From: Clostridia bacterium
Lineage (GTDB): Bacteria > Bacillota > UBA994 > PWPR01
DNA: 14,069 bases
Assembly (NCBI GenBank): GCA_003557085.1
Contig: PWPR01000009.1
Coordinates: forward strand, 1 to 14,069
Direction of reading: 5' to 3'
Each line of letters opens with the position of its first letter. The first letter of the stretch is position 1. Made by a program: the position numbers and the translations under genes. Shown piece after piece: positions 7,931 to 14,069 of the stretch. The notes beneath the pieces were generated by a model that was not told the origin of the DNA, made no database searches, and saw nothing but the letters and a program-made list of their open reading frames with translations.

Positions 7931-9023
7931 AATTATACTATCGGGCTATTATGGTTTTAATAATGCCGGAGATGAAGCAATACTCAAGGCTATAATAGTT
8001 GGGTTAAAGCAAACAATTCCAAACTTGGACATATTGGTGCTATCAGGAAACCCTAAAGAAACGCAGGAACTATATAATGTAAGAGCTATTAATAGATATA
8101 ATTATGCACAAATTATTCATGAACTAATAAAGACAGACTTACTAATTAGTGGTGGAGGCAGCTTACTCCAAGATGTAACTAGTAAGAAAACAATTCCTTA
8201 TTATTTGAGTGTAATCAAACTAGCTCAGCTTCTCAAAGTTAAAACTATGGTTTTCTCTCAAGGTGTTGGGCCTATAAGCTCAAAATTTTTGATAAAGCGA
8301 GTAGAGAATGTCCTTAAGAAAACAGACTTAATTACAGTGAGAGATATTATATCAAAAAAATTCTTGGAAAGTTTAGAAGTTGAGAATGTCGAGATTACAG
8401 CTGACCCAGTTTTCTATTTACAACCTGAAAGAGAGTCAGTAGTTAAAAACATTTTAGTTAAAGAGGAAATACCTTTTAATGAAAGTGGTCCTTGGATAGG
8501 TGTAGCCATGAGAGATTGGGGATATGATGAAAGTTGTTGCAAAGAGATAGCAGTTGCTCTAGATAGATTAATAGCAAACTATGATGCTCAAATTATTTTT
8601 ATGCCTTTTCATTTTGAGGTGGACAAAAAGCTTATGGAAAGAGTAAGAGAGCACATGCATGCAAATAATCAAATTTATATGATTAATAATCAATACCAAG
8701 CACATCACCTTCTAGGAGTGTGTAAGCATTTAGATCTAATGATAGGAATGAGACTTCATTCTCTAATCTTTGCAGCAAGAACAAAAACTCCAATAGTAGG
8801 CATCAGTTACGATATAAAGATTGATGCTTTAATGAACCAACTAGGATTAGATATATGTTGTAATACTGACAACATTACTAGCAAAGTTATTTACAAGTAT
8901 ACTTCTGAGATTTTAAGTAAGAAGAGAGACTTTTCTGAAATGATGGAATTAGTAACTGATTTAGAGCAAAATGCATGGCAAGCAGTAATTTTTGCTACAG
9001 ATTTGATATCTGGGAGAATTTAG
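7923..9023 (+). CDS. csaB: Polysaccharide pyruvyl transferase CsaB
   Basis: CsaB moves a pyruvyl group from phosphoenolpyruvate onto a sugar of the secondary cell-wall polysaccharide. The ketal formed is the ligand for SLH domains, so in Bacillus anthracis and relatives this anchors S-layer proteins. The 366-residue soluble protein has the expected N-terminal GYYGFNNAGDEA (9-19), the glycine loop SGGGSLLQD (76-84), SQGVGP (112-117), and the C-terminal GMRLHSLIFAA (275-285) with VGISYD soon after, all typical of the PS_pyruv_trans family. GTG 7923 is chosen from its perfect SD. It overlaps DUF5693 by eight bases and is followed one base later by a TagA-type glycosyltransferase, which makes a wall-polymer role very likely. 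It predicts SLH-domain proteins elsewhere in the genome. Confidence 0.92.
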   Translation: MNRIILSGYYGFNNAGDEAILKAIIVGLKQTIPNLDILVLSGNPKETQELYNVRAINRYNYAQIIHELIKTDLLISGGGSLLQDVTSKKTIPYYLSVIKLAQLLKVKTMVFSQGVGPISSKFLIKRVENVLKKTDLITVRDIISKKFLESLEVENVEITADPVFYLQPERESVVKNILVKEEIPFNESGPWIGVAMRDWGYDESCCKEIAVALDRLIANYDAQIIFMPFHFEVDKKLMERVREHMHANNQIYMINNQYQAHHLLGVCKHLDLMIGMRLHSLIFAARTKTPIVGISYDIKIDALMNQLGLDICCNTDNITSKVIYKYTSEILSKKRDFSEMMELVTDLEQNAWQAVIFATDLISGRI

Positions 9024-9024
9024 A

Positions 9025-9741
9025 GTGGATAAAAGTAAAGTACTTGATATTAATATCGCAAACCTTGATATTGTCAAAACAGCTGAGTTGATAAAAAGTT
9101 GGCTTTTGCAATCTGGAAAAAAGCAAGTTATTACAGCTAATAGTGAGATGTTATATCTTGCTCACAAAGATAAAGAGTTTAGAAAAATATTGCAAAATGC
9201 TAGTATAGTTACTCCAGATGGTATCGGTGTTGTCTGGGCAGCAAAACTACTAGATAAACCTGTAGCAGAAAGAGTTGCTGGATATGACTTAATGCTGAAA
9301 ATATTAGAAATTTCAGACGCTAAAGTGTTTTTGTTAGGAGCAGAGGCTAAGGTTGTCAAAGAAGCAGCGAGAAAAATTAATGGCTATCGAGGTATTAGTG
9401 TGGCTGGATATAGTGATGGCTATTTTGAGAGTGATGATATCGTTGTTGAAAAAATAAACAAAGCAAAGCCAGACATAATTTTTGTGGCCTTAGGCTGTCC
9501 TAAGCAAGAGTTTTGGATTAGTAAAAATTTAGAAGAATTAAATGTTAAAGTGTGTATGGGTGTTGGTGGGAGTTTTGATGTGATAGCTGGAAATGTCAAG
9601 AGAGCACCAAAGCTGTGGCAAAGAATGGGTCTTGAATGGCTCTATAGACTTATAAAGCAGCCAAGCAGATTTTTTAGAATGCTTGCACTTCCTAAGTTTG
9701 CACTTTTGGTGTTAAAAACAAAGTTGTTAAAGAAAGATTGA
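9025..9741 (+). CDS. tagA: WecG/TagA/CpsF (GT26) glycosyltransferase
   Basis: Family members transfer an N-acetylmannosamine-type sugar from UDP to undecaprenyl-PP-GlcNAc, making the linkage disaccharide of wall teichoic acid or similar polymers at the inner face of the membrane. The 238-residue product shows TANSEM at 37-42, VTPDG with Asp65 at 62-66 (the position of the catalytic Asp in Thermoanaerobacter TagA, from memory), FLLGA, VALGCPKQEFWI, and VGGSFDVIAGNVKRAP. The basic, hydrophobic tail (WQRMGLEWLYRLIKQPSRFFRM onward) is the appendage thought to bind the membrane and complete the active site. GTG 9025 lies one base after the csaB stop, with SD GGGAG at 9012-9016. The exact sugar is not determinable; the tagA symbol is by family similarity. 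Confidence 0.9.
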   Translation: MDKSKVLDINIANLDIVKTAELIKSWLLQSGKKQVITANSEMLYLAHKDKEFRKILQNASIVTPDGIGVVWAAKLLDKPVAERVAGYDLMLKILEISDAKVFLLGAEAKVVKEAARKINGYRGISVAGYSDGYFESDDIVVEKINKAKPDIIFVALGCPKQEFWISKNLEELNVKVCMGVGGSFDVIAGNVKRAPKLWQRMGLEWLYRLIKQPSRFFRMLALPKFALLVLKTKLLKKD

Positions 9742-9788
9742 AATAGCTGAGATATTATGATAACTTATAGCCGTCAAAGAAAACAACT

Positions 9789-9794
9789 AGGGGG
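9789..9794 (+). promoter_or_regulatory. Ribosome binding site that fixes the transketolase start
   Basis: AGGGGG lies seven bases before ATG 9802. The in-frame upstream ATG at 9757 has no comparable element and would add 15 residues not typical of the family, so 9802 is preferred. Confidence 0.8.
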
Positions 9795-9801
9795 ATTGGG
9801 C

Positions 9802-10632
9802 ATGAAATGTGAGTATCAGGAGATAGCAAAGCACGCACTAAATATTAGGAAAAATATTCTTAAAATGTTATGCGAGGCAAAATCAGGGCATCCAGGAGGG
9901 TCTTTATCAGCAACTGATATTATGGCTGTATTGTATTTTGGACACATGAACATAGATCCTAAAAACTATACTGACCCAAATAGAGATAGGTTTGTATTGA
10001 GTAAGGGACATGCAGCTCCTGTGCTATATGCAACTTTAGCAGAGAAGGGTTTTTTTCCAGAAGAAGAACTGATGACTTTGAGAAAGCTGGGGAGTAGACT
10101 GCAAGGGCACCCTGATATGAAGAAGTTACCTTATGTAGAGATGTCAACAGGTTCTCTTGGGCAGGGACTATCAGCTGCAGCTGGTATGGCTGTTTCAGGA
10201 ATAGTTGATAAAAAAGACTACTATACATATGTGATGCTTGGCGATGGTGAAATACAAGAAGGACAAATTTGGGAAGCAGCTATGTTTTCTGCCCATTATA
10301 AACTGTCTAATTTAATAGCGATACTTGATTATAATAGCTTGCAAATTGATGGAGATATCAGAGATATCATGAATCCTAATCCTATACCTGAAAAATGGGA
10401 AGCTTTTGGTTGGCATGTGCAAAACATTGATGGACATGACTTAAAGCAAGTATGTGATGCAATAACAAAAGCAAAAGAAGAAAAAAATAAGCCTTCAATT
10501 ATAATTGCTAAAACTATTAAAGGTAAGGGTGTCAGCTTTATGGAGAATAAAGTAGGATGGCATGGTAGTGCTCCTTGTGAAGAGCAGACCGAAAAAGCTA
10601 TAGCTGAATTGGAGGAAAGATACAATGGCTAA
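9802..10632 (+). CDS. Transketolase, N-terminal (TPP-binding) subunit
   Basis: Transketolase moves two-carbon units between sugar phosphates in the non-oxidative pentose phosphate pathway, supplying ribose-5-phosphate and erythrose-4-phosphate. This 276-residue subunit holds the thiamine-diphosphate pyrophosphate domain: KSGHPGGSLS at 27-36, SKGHAAP at 67-73, GSLGQGLS at 117-124, and the TPP/Mg motif GDG(147-149) ... N178. The family is split here, as in many Firmicutes and archaea, and the partner subunit is encoded next with an eight-base overlap. It follows the glycosyltransferase by 60 bases with no terminator between. Some split transketolase-like proteins act on other substrates, so the exact substrate remains an inference. 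Confidence 0.94.
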   Translation: MKCEYQEIAKHALNIRKNILKMLCEAKSGHPGGSLSATDIMAVLYFGHMNIDPKNYTDPNRDRFVLSKGHAAPVLYATLAEKGFFPEEELMTLRKLGSRLQGHPDMKKLPYVEMSTGSLGQGLSAAAGMAVSGIVDKKDYYTYVMLGDGEIQEGQIWEAAMFSAHYKLSNLIAILDYNSLQIDGDIRDIMNPNPIPEKWEAFGWHVQNIDGHDLKQVCDAITKAKEEKNKPSIIIAKTIKGKGVSFMENKVGWHGSAPCEEQTEKAIAELEERYNG

Positions 10633-11560
10633 AAGAGCAACAAGAGAGGCTTATGGAAAAGCCTTGCTGGAGTTAGGAAGAGAGCATGAAGACATAATTG
10701 TTCTTGATGCTGATTTATCTGGTTCAACTAAAACAGCGGTTTTTGGAGGAGAATTTCCAGAGAGATTTTTTAATGTAGGTATAGCTGAAGGAAATTTAAT
10801 GGGCATAGCAGCAGGAGTAGCAACTACAGGTAAGGTAGCCTTTGCCAGTACATTTGCTATTTTTGCAAGTGCTAGAGCTTGTGAGCAAATTAGAAACTCA
10901 ATTTGTTACCCAAACCTTAATGTAAAAATAGCAGCAACCCACGCAGGGATAACAGTTGGTGCTGATGGAGGATCTCATCAAGCAATTGAAGATATAGCAA
11001 TAATGTCAGCAATGCCAAATATGACAGTAGTGGTTCCAGGAGATGGAGTTTCAACTGAAGCATTAATAAAGCAAGCCTATGAGTATGATGGACCAGTATA
11101 TATTAGATTGGGAAGAGCTAAGGTAGAAGATGTATATAAAGAAAGTGAGTTTTTCTCAATAGGGCAAGCTAATAAAGTTAAAGATGGAACAGACGCAACT
11201 ATAATAGTAAGTGGCTATTCACTTAACGATGCTATTTTAGCTGCCAAGACCCTAGAATTAGAGGGGTTGAAAGTAAGAGTATTAGACATGTCTACTATTA
11301 AACCTCTTGATATTGGAAGTGTTCTTAAAGCAGCAGAAGAAACAGGTGCTATAGTTACTGTTGAAGAGCATAATGTTATTGGTGGATTAGGTAGTATGGT
11401 TGCTAGTTTCTTAGCAGAACACCTCCCAACCCCTATCCAAATGGTGGGTATAAGAGATGTTTTTGGACAATCAGGTGAAGCAGAGGAGTTAATTAAAGAA
11501 TACAACTTAACTTCAAAGGACATAGTTGAAGCAGTGAAAGAAGTTATAGAGAGAAAATAA
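10625..11560 (+). CDS. Transketolase, C-terminal subunit
   Basis: This 311-residue protein supplies the pyrimidine-binding and C-terminal domains that complete the transketolase active site. The FNVGIAEGNLMGIAAGVA segment (~49-66) contains the glutamate (E55) that activates the thiamine cofactor. HAGITVGADGGSHQAIEDIA follows with the conserved substrate-side histidines. The last third (from ~190) is the transketolase C-domain, with EEHNVIGGLGS and FGQSGEAEEL. ATG 10625 has SD GGAGG at 10611-10615 and overlaps the N-subunit gene by eight bases, so the two are made together in equal amounts. A hairpin terminator starts directly after its stop. Confidence 0.95.
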   Translation: MAKRATREAYGKALLELGREHEDIIVLDADLSGSTKTAVFGGEFPERFFNVGIAEGNLMGIAAGVATTGKVAFASTFAIFASARACEQIRNSICYPNLNVKIAATHAGITVGADGGSHQAIEDIAIMSAMPNMTVVVPGDGVSTEALIKQAYEYDGPVYIRLGRAKVEDVYKESEFFSIGQANKVKDGTDATIIVSGYSLNDAILAAKTLELEGLKVRVLDMSTIKPLDIGSVLKAAEETGAIVTVEEHNVIGGLGSMVASFLAEHLPTPIQMVGIRDVFGQSGEAEELIKEYNLTSKDIVEAVKEVIERK

Positions 11561-11587
11561 GGAAGAGCATTCGCTCTTCCTTTGCTA
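11559..11587 (+). terminator. Rho-independent terminator after the transketolase genes
   Basis: GGAAGAGC (11561-11568) and GCTCTTCC (11573-11580) form a perfect eight-base stem with an ATTC loop, extendable by two A-T pairs. The T run is short (TTT then GCTATTAT), so some readthrough into the next genes is plausible, and I see no convincing promoter between it and the next start. Confidence 0.75.
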
Positions 11588-11606
11588 TTATACGAGGTGA
11601 ATAGAA

Positions 11607-12269
11607 GTGAAAATAGGAGCAATCACAATTGGACAGTCTCCCAGAAAAGATATTACAGATGATGTTGTGAAGATTTTACCTAAAAACTACCAACTAATTG
11701 AGTGTGGAGCACTTGATGGGTATTCTTATCAAGAGATTATTAACAAGTTTAAACCCGAAGAAGAAGACGAACTACTTGTTACTAGATTGAGAGATGGACA
11801 AGAAGTAGAGTTAGCTAAAAACAAGATAATAAAAGAAGTTGACAAATGTATAGATAAGTTAGAAAAAGAGAATTGTAAATATATAGTTTTATTTTGCACA
11901 GGAAATATGAATTTGAAATCAAAAAATACACCTCTAATTTTACCAAATGATTATCTTAGGCAAATTGTTGTTGATATAGCAGGAAGTCAAAAAATAGCAG
12001 TATTAGTACCACATCATGACCAAATCAAGACGATTAAAGTACCTTGGCAGAAATTAGAAGTGCAAGCAGAGTTTTTTGCATGTTCACCATATGGTGAATT
12101 AAGAAACTTCAAAAAAGTCTTGGGCTACATAAAAAAACAAGATTTCGCACTGGTATACTTAGACTGCATAGGGTATAGTATTAAAATGCAAAGCATTTTG
12201 GTAAGGGAACTAAACTTACCAGTTATTCTTCCAAGAACCATGATAATGAGATGCATTGCTTTGTTATAA
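11607..12269 (+). CDS. AroM family protein
   Basis: The 220-residue product resembles AroM, a protein of unknown function first seen in the E. coli aroL-aroM transcript. It has the N-terminal signature IGAITIGQSPRKDI (3-16), an ECGALDG segment at 32-38, LFCTGN with Cys97, LDCIGYS with Cys187, and the closing LPRTMIMRCIA. Two cysteines at equivalent places in both halves recall the Asp/Glu/hydantoin racemase fold, so a racemase-like activity is possible but unproven. No aromatic-pathway gene lies nearby, so a shikimate role is not supported by context. GTG 11607 has SD GAGGTGA at 11594-11600. The HAD-type gene follows 22 bases after its stop and may be co-transcribed. Family assignment is fairly sure; function is unknown. 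Confidence 0.82.
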   Translation: MKIGAITIGQSPRKDITDDVVKILPKNYQLIECGALDGYSYQEIINKFKPEEEDELLVTRLRDGQEVELAKNKIIKEVDKCIDKLEKENCKYIVLFCTGNMNLKSKNTPLILPNDYLRQIVVDIAGSQKIAVLVPHHDQIKTIKVPWQKLEVQAEFFACSPYGELRNFKKVLGYIKKQDFALVYLDCIGYSIKMQSILVRELNLPVILPRTMIMRCIALL

Positions 12270-12275
12270 GCGAAT

Positions 12276-12282
12276 AGAGGGG
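12276..12282 (+). promoter_or_regulatory. Ribosome binding site for a TTG start
   Basis: AGAGGGG lies nine bases before TTG 12292 and explains the start of the HAD-type gene. The only in-frame ATG (12256) lies inside the AroM gene and lacks a binding site. Confidence 0.6.
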
Positions 12283-12291
12283 AAGAGAAAG

Positions 12292-13100
12292 TTGTTAAGA
12301 AACAAGACTTTATTTATAGATTGTGATGACACATTGATTTTACACGATACTAAACTGAGCTGTATTCCAGAGACCAGTTACAAGGCTATTGAACTATTAA
12401 AAAAAAATAATCATAGATTAGTTCTAGCTACAGGCAGGTCTCATTTTCAGATTGAAGGAATAATGAAAGAGTTAGGAATCAAAGATGCAATTTGCTTCAA
12501 TGGTGCATTGGTTATTGCTAATAATGAGATTATCTATGATGAACCAATAAACAAAGAAGAGTTAATGCCTATTATTTATAAGTTACTTGATAATGGCAAT
12601 TCTATATATGCAGTAGAAAGAGATATCAATACATAAAAGATCCTAAGGACAAGATAATGCAGTTTATTACTGAAAGGATGAGACCTGGGCACAAAGATTA
12701 TGATGACTCATATATAGAGCTAGTAAGATCCATTGATGATAAAGTTAGGGATTATTACTTTTTTATGTCACTTGATAAGAACCATGTTCTGGATGATATT
12801 ATTGATTCAATAGAAACTTTGCAGATTAATTTCTGGGAAGACAATATTGTGGATATAGCGAATACTGGGAAGTCTAAGTATTCTGGGATAAAACTGATTA
12901 AGAATTTATATAATATTGAAGATAACGATATATATGCTTTTGGAGATGGCCATAATGATATAGAAATGATATCAAAAGTAAGACATGGTATTGTGATGGG
13001 AAATAGCCCTCATGCATTACAGAGCGTTGCAGACTATATAGCTCCTAGAATAGAAGAGGATGGATTTTTCATTGCCTGTCAAAAGTTTAGGCTAATATAG
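12292..13100 (+). pseudogene. Cof-type HAD hydrolase, broken by a -1 base frameshift
   Basis: The two halves of one HAD-superfamily phosphatase lie in different frames. The first (TTG 12292 to TAA 12634-12636) carries motif I IDCDDTLI (Asp10, Asp12) and LATGRS. The second frame carries a motif IV GDGHNDIEM and the C-terminal VMGNSPHALQSVADYI typical of the Cof subfamily, with a lysine (GKSKYSGIK) before it. Reading AAT at 12628-12630 and then TAC at 12630-12632 in the other frame gives a continuous protein of 269 residues, the usual Cof length, and the frame stays open back through the junction (YIKDPKDKIMQFI). Loss of one T from an original AATTAC explains it. Intact relatives dephosphorylate sugar phosphates, FMN or similar small phosphates. 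I see no slippery heptamer, so it is a pseudogene or a sequencing error. ATG 12657 could start the second half alone, without motif I. Confidence 0.85.
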
Positions 13101-13110
13101 TATTAACATA

Positions 13111-13139
13111 TTGAAACTTGAAATTAAGTATAATAAAAT
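13111..13139 (+). promoter_or_regulatory. Promoter for tRNA-Arg
   Basis: TTGAAA (13111-13116) and TAAAAT (13134-13139) are spaced by 17 bases, placing a transcript start only a few bases before the mature tRNA at 13151. A TATAAT at 13129-13134 overlaps it but has no -35 at the right distance. Confidence 0.6.
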
Positions 13140-13150
13140 TAAACTATTAA

Positions 13151-13226
13151 GCACCTGTAGCTCAGGGGATAGAGCAGTGGTTTCCTAAACCATGTGTCGG
13201 AGGTTCGAGTCCTCCCAGGTGTGCCA
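13151..13226 (+). tRNA. tRNA-Arg (anticodon CCU)
   Basis: The cloverleaf folds completely: acceptor GCACCTG with CAGGTGT (first pair G-U), D stem GCTC/GAGC, anticodon stem GTGGT/ACCAT with loop TTCCTAA, a five-base variable loop, T stem GGAGG/CCTCC with loop TTCGAGT, and an encoded CCA end. The anticodon CCT (13184-13186) reads the arginine codon AGG. It has its own promoter upstream and a hairpin terminator directly after. Such tRNA genes are frequent integration sites, but no integrase or duplicated 3' end is seen here. Confidence 0.97.
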
Positions 13227-13256
13227 ATGAGTAGGTTTTAACCTGCTCATTTTCAA
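13227..13256 (+). terminator. Rho-independent terminator after tRNA-Arg
   Basis: ATGAGTAGG (13227-13235 region) pairs with CCTGCTCAT (13242-13250), one G-U pair included, around a TTTTAA loop, and is followed by TTTTCAATTT. It starts right at the tRNA 3' end and so ends the tRNA transcript. Confidence 0.8.
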
Positions 13257-13275
13257 TTTAAAGTAGCGATATTCA

Positions 13276-13304
13276 TTGTTAAAAGGATTCATTTTTTGTA
13301 TTAT
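13276..13304 (+). promoter_or_regulatory. Possible promoter for the PAS-domain gene
   Basis: TTGTTA (13276-13281) and TATTAT (13299-13304) are 17 bases apart, about 48 bases before the next ATG. The position after a terminator and before a gene with a strong SD is right, though AT-rich DNA yields such matches by chance. Confidence 0.45.
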
Positions 13305-13351
13305 TAATAGAAAGATGCATTTCAAGCCTGCTAATAAAAGGAGTGAAAATA

Positions 13352-14069
13352 ATGAGTGATGTAACAAAAAATATATTAAATCAACTTGATTTTGAATACA
13401 TTATAATAGACCGAGAACAGTCAAAAATCGATAGTATATCAAGCAATATTTATAAGGTCGTCAATGTAGTTAATGAAAGTATTGATGATTTATTAAGAGC
13501 TCTGTCTAAACATGTAGAAAAAGGATACATTTACTCAAATTCTTATAATGCATGGTATAAGCTTATAGCTATAGAACTTAGTAAACAATGCGATATTATT
13601 CTTGCAAAGAAGTTTGACAAAGAGCTAATACCAAGCATTATGTTGGAGACATTACTTAATGAAAAGAAGGTAAGCTTGGATGATTTTGAACATATTTGTC
13701 AACATATACTTAATAACATGCCAGATATAATTTGTTACTTAAGCTCTGATCTTGAAGTAATAGGGATGAATAAAGCTGGAGAAGATGAGTTTAGACCTAA
13801 AGAGTTTTTAGGAAAAAAATGTTTTGAAGTTTTTGAGTATGAGAATGAATGCCTAAACTGTCCAACTAAACTGGCTATGGAAAAGAGAGAGCCAGTAATT
13901 GTGGAGAAGTTTAATTATGCTTTAAATATCTGGGTAGAAGTAACAAGTATACCTATACTAGATTCCAAGGGCAATTTACTTATTGTTGTTGAGCAGCTGA
14001 AAGATATAAGTAAGAGAAAAGAAGCAGAGTTAAGACTTAGTAGTAGTGAAAAGACCTATAGAGAAGTAT
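13352..14069 (+). CDS. PAS-domain signalling protein, N-terminal part (runs off the window)
   Basis: An open frame runs from ATG 13352 (SD AAAGGAGTGA at 13337-13346) to the window edge, 239 residues with no stop. Residues 1-120 form an unrecognised, probably helical region with no membrane segment. A PAS domain spans ~122-220: it begins ILNNMPDIICYLSSDLEVIGMNKAGEDEF, has GKKCFEVF, then NECLNCP with Cys167 and Cys170, and ends VEQLKDISKRKEAELRL, the usual PAS exit helix. SEKTYREV at the edge looks like the entry to a second PAS. Such proteins are cytoplasmic sensors that feed a histidine kinase, GGDEF, HD-GYP or sigma-54 activator output; the output lies beyond the window. The CxxC pair could bind metal or sense redox (inference). 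Confidence 0.85.
   Translation, partial: MSDVTKNILNQLDFEYIIIDREQSKIDSISSNIYKVVNVVNESIDDLLRALSKHVEKGYIYSNSYNAWYKLIAIELSKQCDIILAKKFDKELIPSIMLETLLNEKKVSLDDFEHICQHILNNMPDIICYLSSDLEVIGMNKAGEDEFRPKEFLGKKCFEVFEYENECLNCPTKLAMEKREPVIVEKFNYALNIWVEVTSIPILDSKGNLLIVVEQLKDISKRKEAELRLSSSEKTYREV

Noticed and set aside
9757..9801. ATG 9757 as start of the transketolase N-subunit
   Set aside because: It lacks a binding site, whereas ATG 9802 has AGGGGG seven bases upstream and gives the normal family N-terminus.
11215..11622. 135-residue minus-strand open frame across the transketolase end and terminator
   Set aside because: It is a mirror of transketolase codons and the terminator hairpin, with low-complexity composition and no family resemblance.
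12397..12634. Programmed -1 frameshift in the HAD gene at the A-run
   Set aside because: Conserved residues (LVLATGRS and onward) continue in the original frame after the A-run, and no slippery heptamer lies near the actual break.
13151..13351. tRNA-Arg as the border of an integrated element
   Set aside because: No integrase, no duplicated tRNA 3' end and no composition change are visible within the window.
13185..13367. Minus-strand frame overlapping tRNA-Arg
   Set aside because: It covers a clear tRNA, its terminator and the next gene's binding site, so it is not coding.

Overview
The window is AT-rich, entirely plus-strand coding, and dense with strong AGGAGG-type ribosome binding sites and GTG/TTG starts. 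This fits a low-G+C Gram-positive (Firmicutes, most likely a clostridial-type anaerobe). The secA-prfB pair, a CsaB pyruvyl transferase, a TagA-type glycosyltransferase, a two-subunit transketolase and an encoded tRNA CCA end all agree. I cannot name the species.

Region 1 (1-11.6 kb) reads as one long co-directional gene string with small gaps or overlaps: a GT-A-type nucleotidyltransferase-like protein of unknown role, secA (Sec translocase motor), prfB (release factor 2, with a programmed +1 frameshift at an in-frame UGA), a DUF2993/LmeA-like membrane-anchored protein, a DUF5693 multi-pass membrane protein, csaB (cell-wall polysaccharide pyruvylation), a TagA/WecG (GT26) glycosyltransferase, and the N- and C-terminal transketolase subunits. 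A hairpin terminator follows the last gene. The theme is envelope biogenesis: SecA exports proteins, while CsaB and TagA make and decorate the secondary wall polymer that in related bacteria anchors SLH-domain S-layer proteins. The DUF2993 and DUF5693 proteins are probable but uncharacterised envelope partners.

Region 2 (11.6-13.1 kb) holds an AroM-family protein followed by a Cof-type HAD hydrolase. The HAD gene is broken by a one-base frameshift near 12630, so it is either a pseudogene or a sequencing error.

Region 3 (13.1 kb to the end) holds tRNA-Arg(CCU) with a good promoter and terminator, then the start of a PAS-domain signalling protein cut by the window edge. The window is mostly housekeeping and envelope genes. 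I see no CRISPR array, insertion sequence, phage or defence system. The best leads are the unknown protein translationally coupled to secA, the DUF2993/DUF5693/csaB/tagA cluster, and the unusual Shine-Dalgarno-like element of the prfB recoding site.
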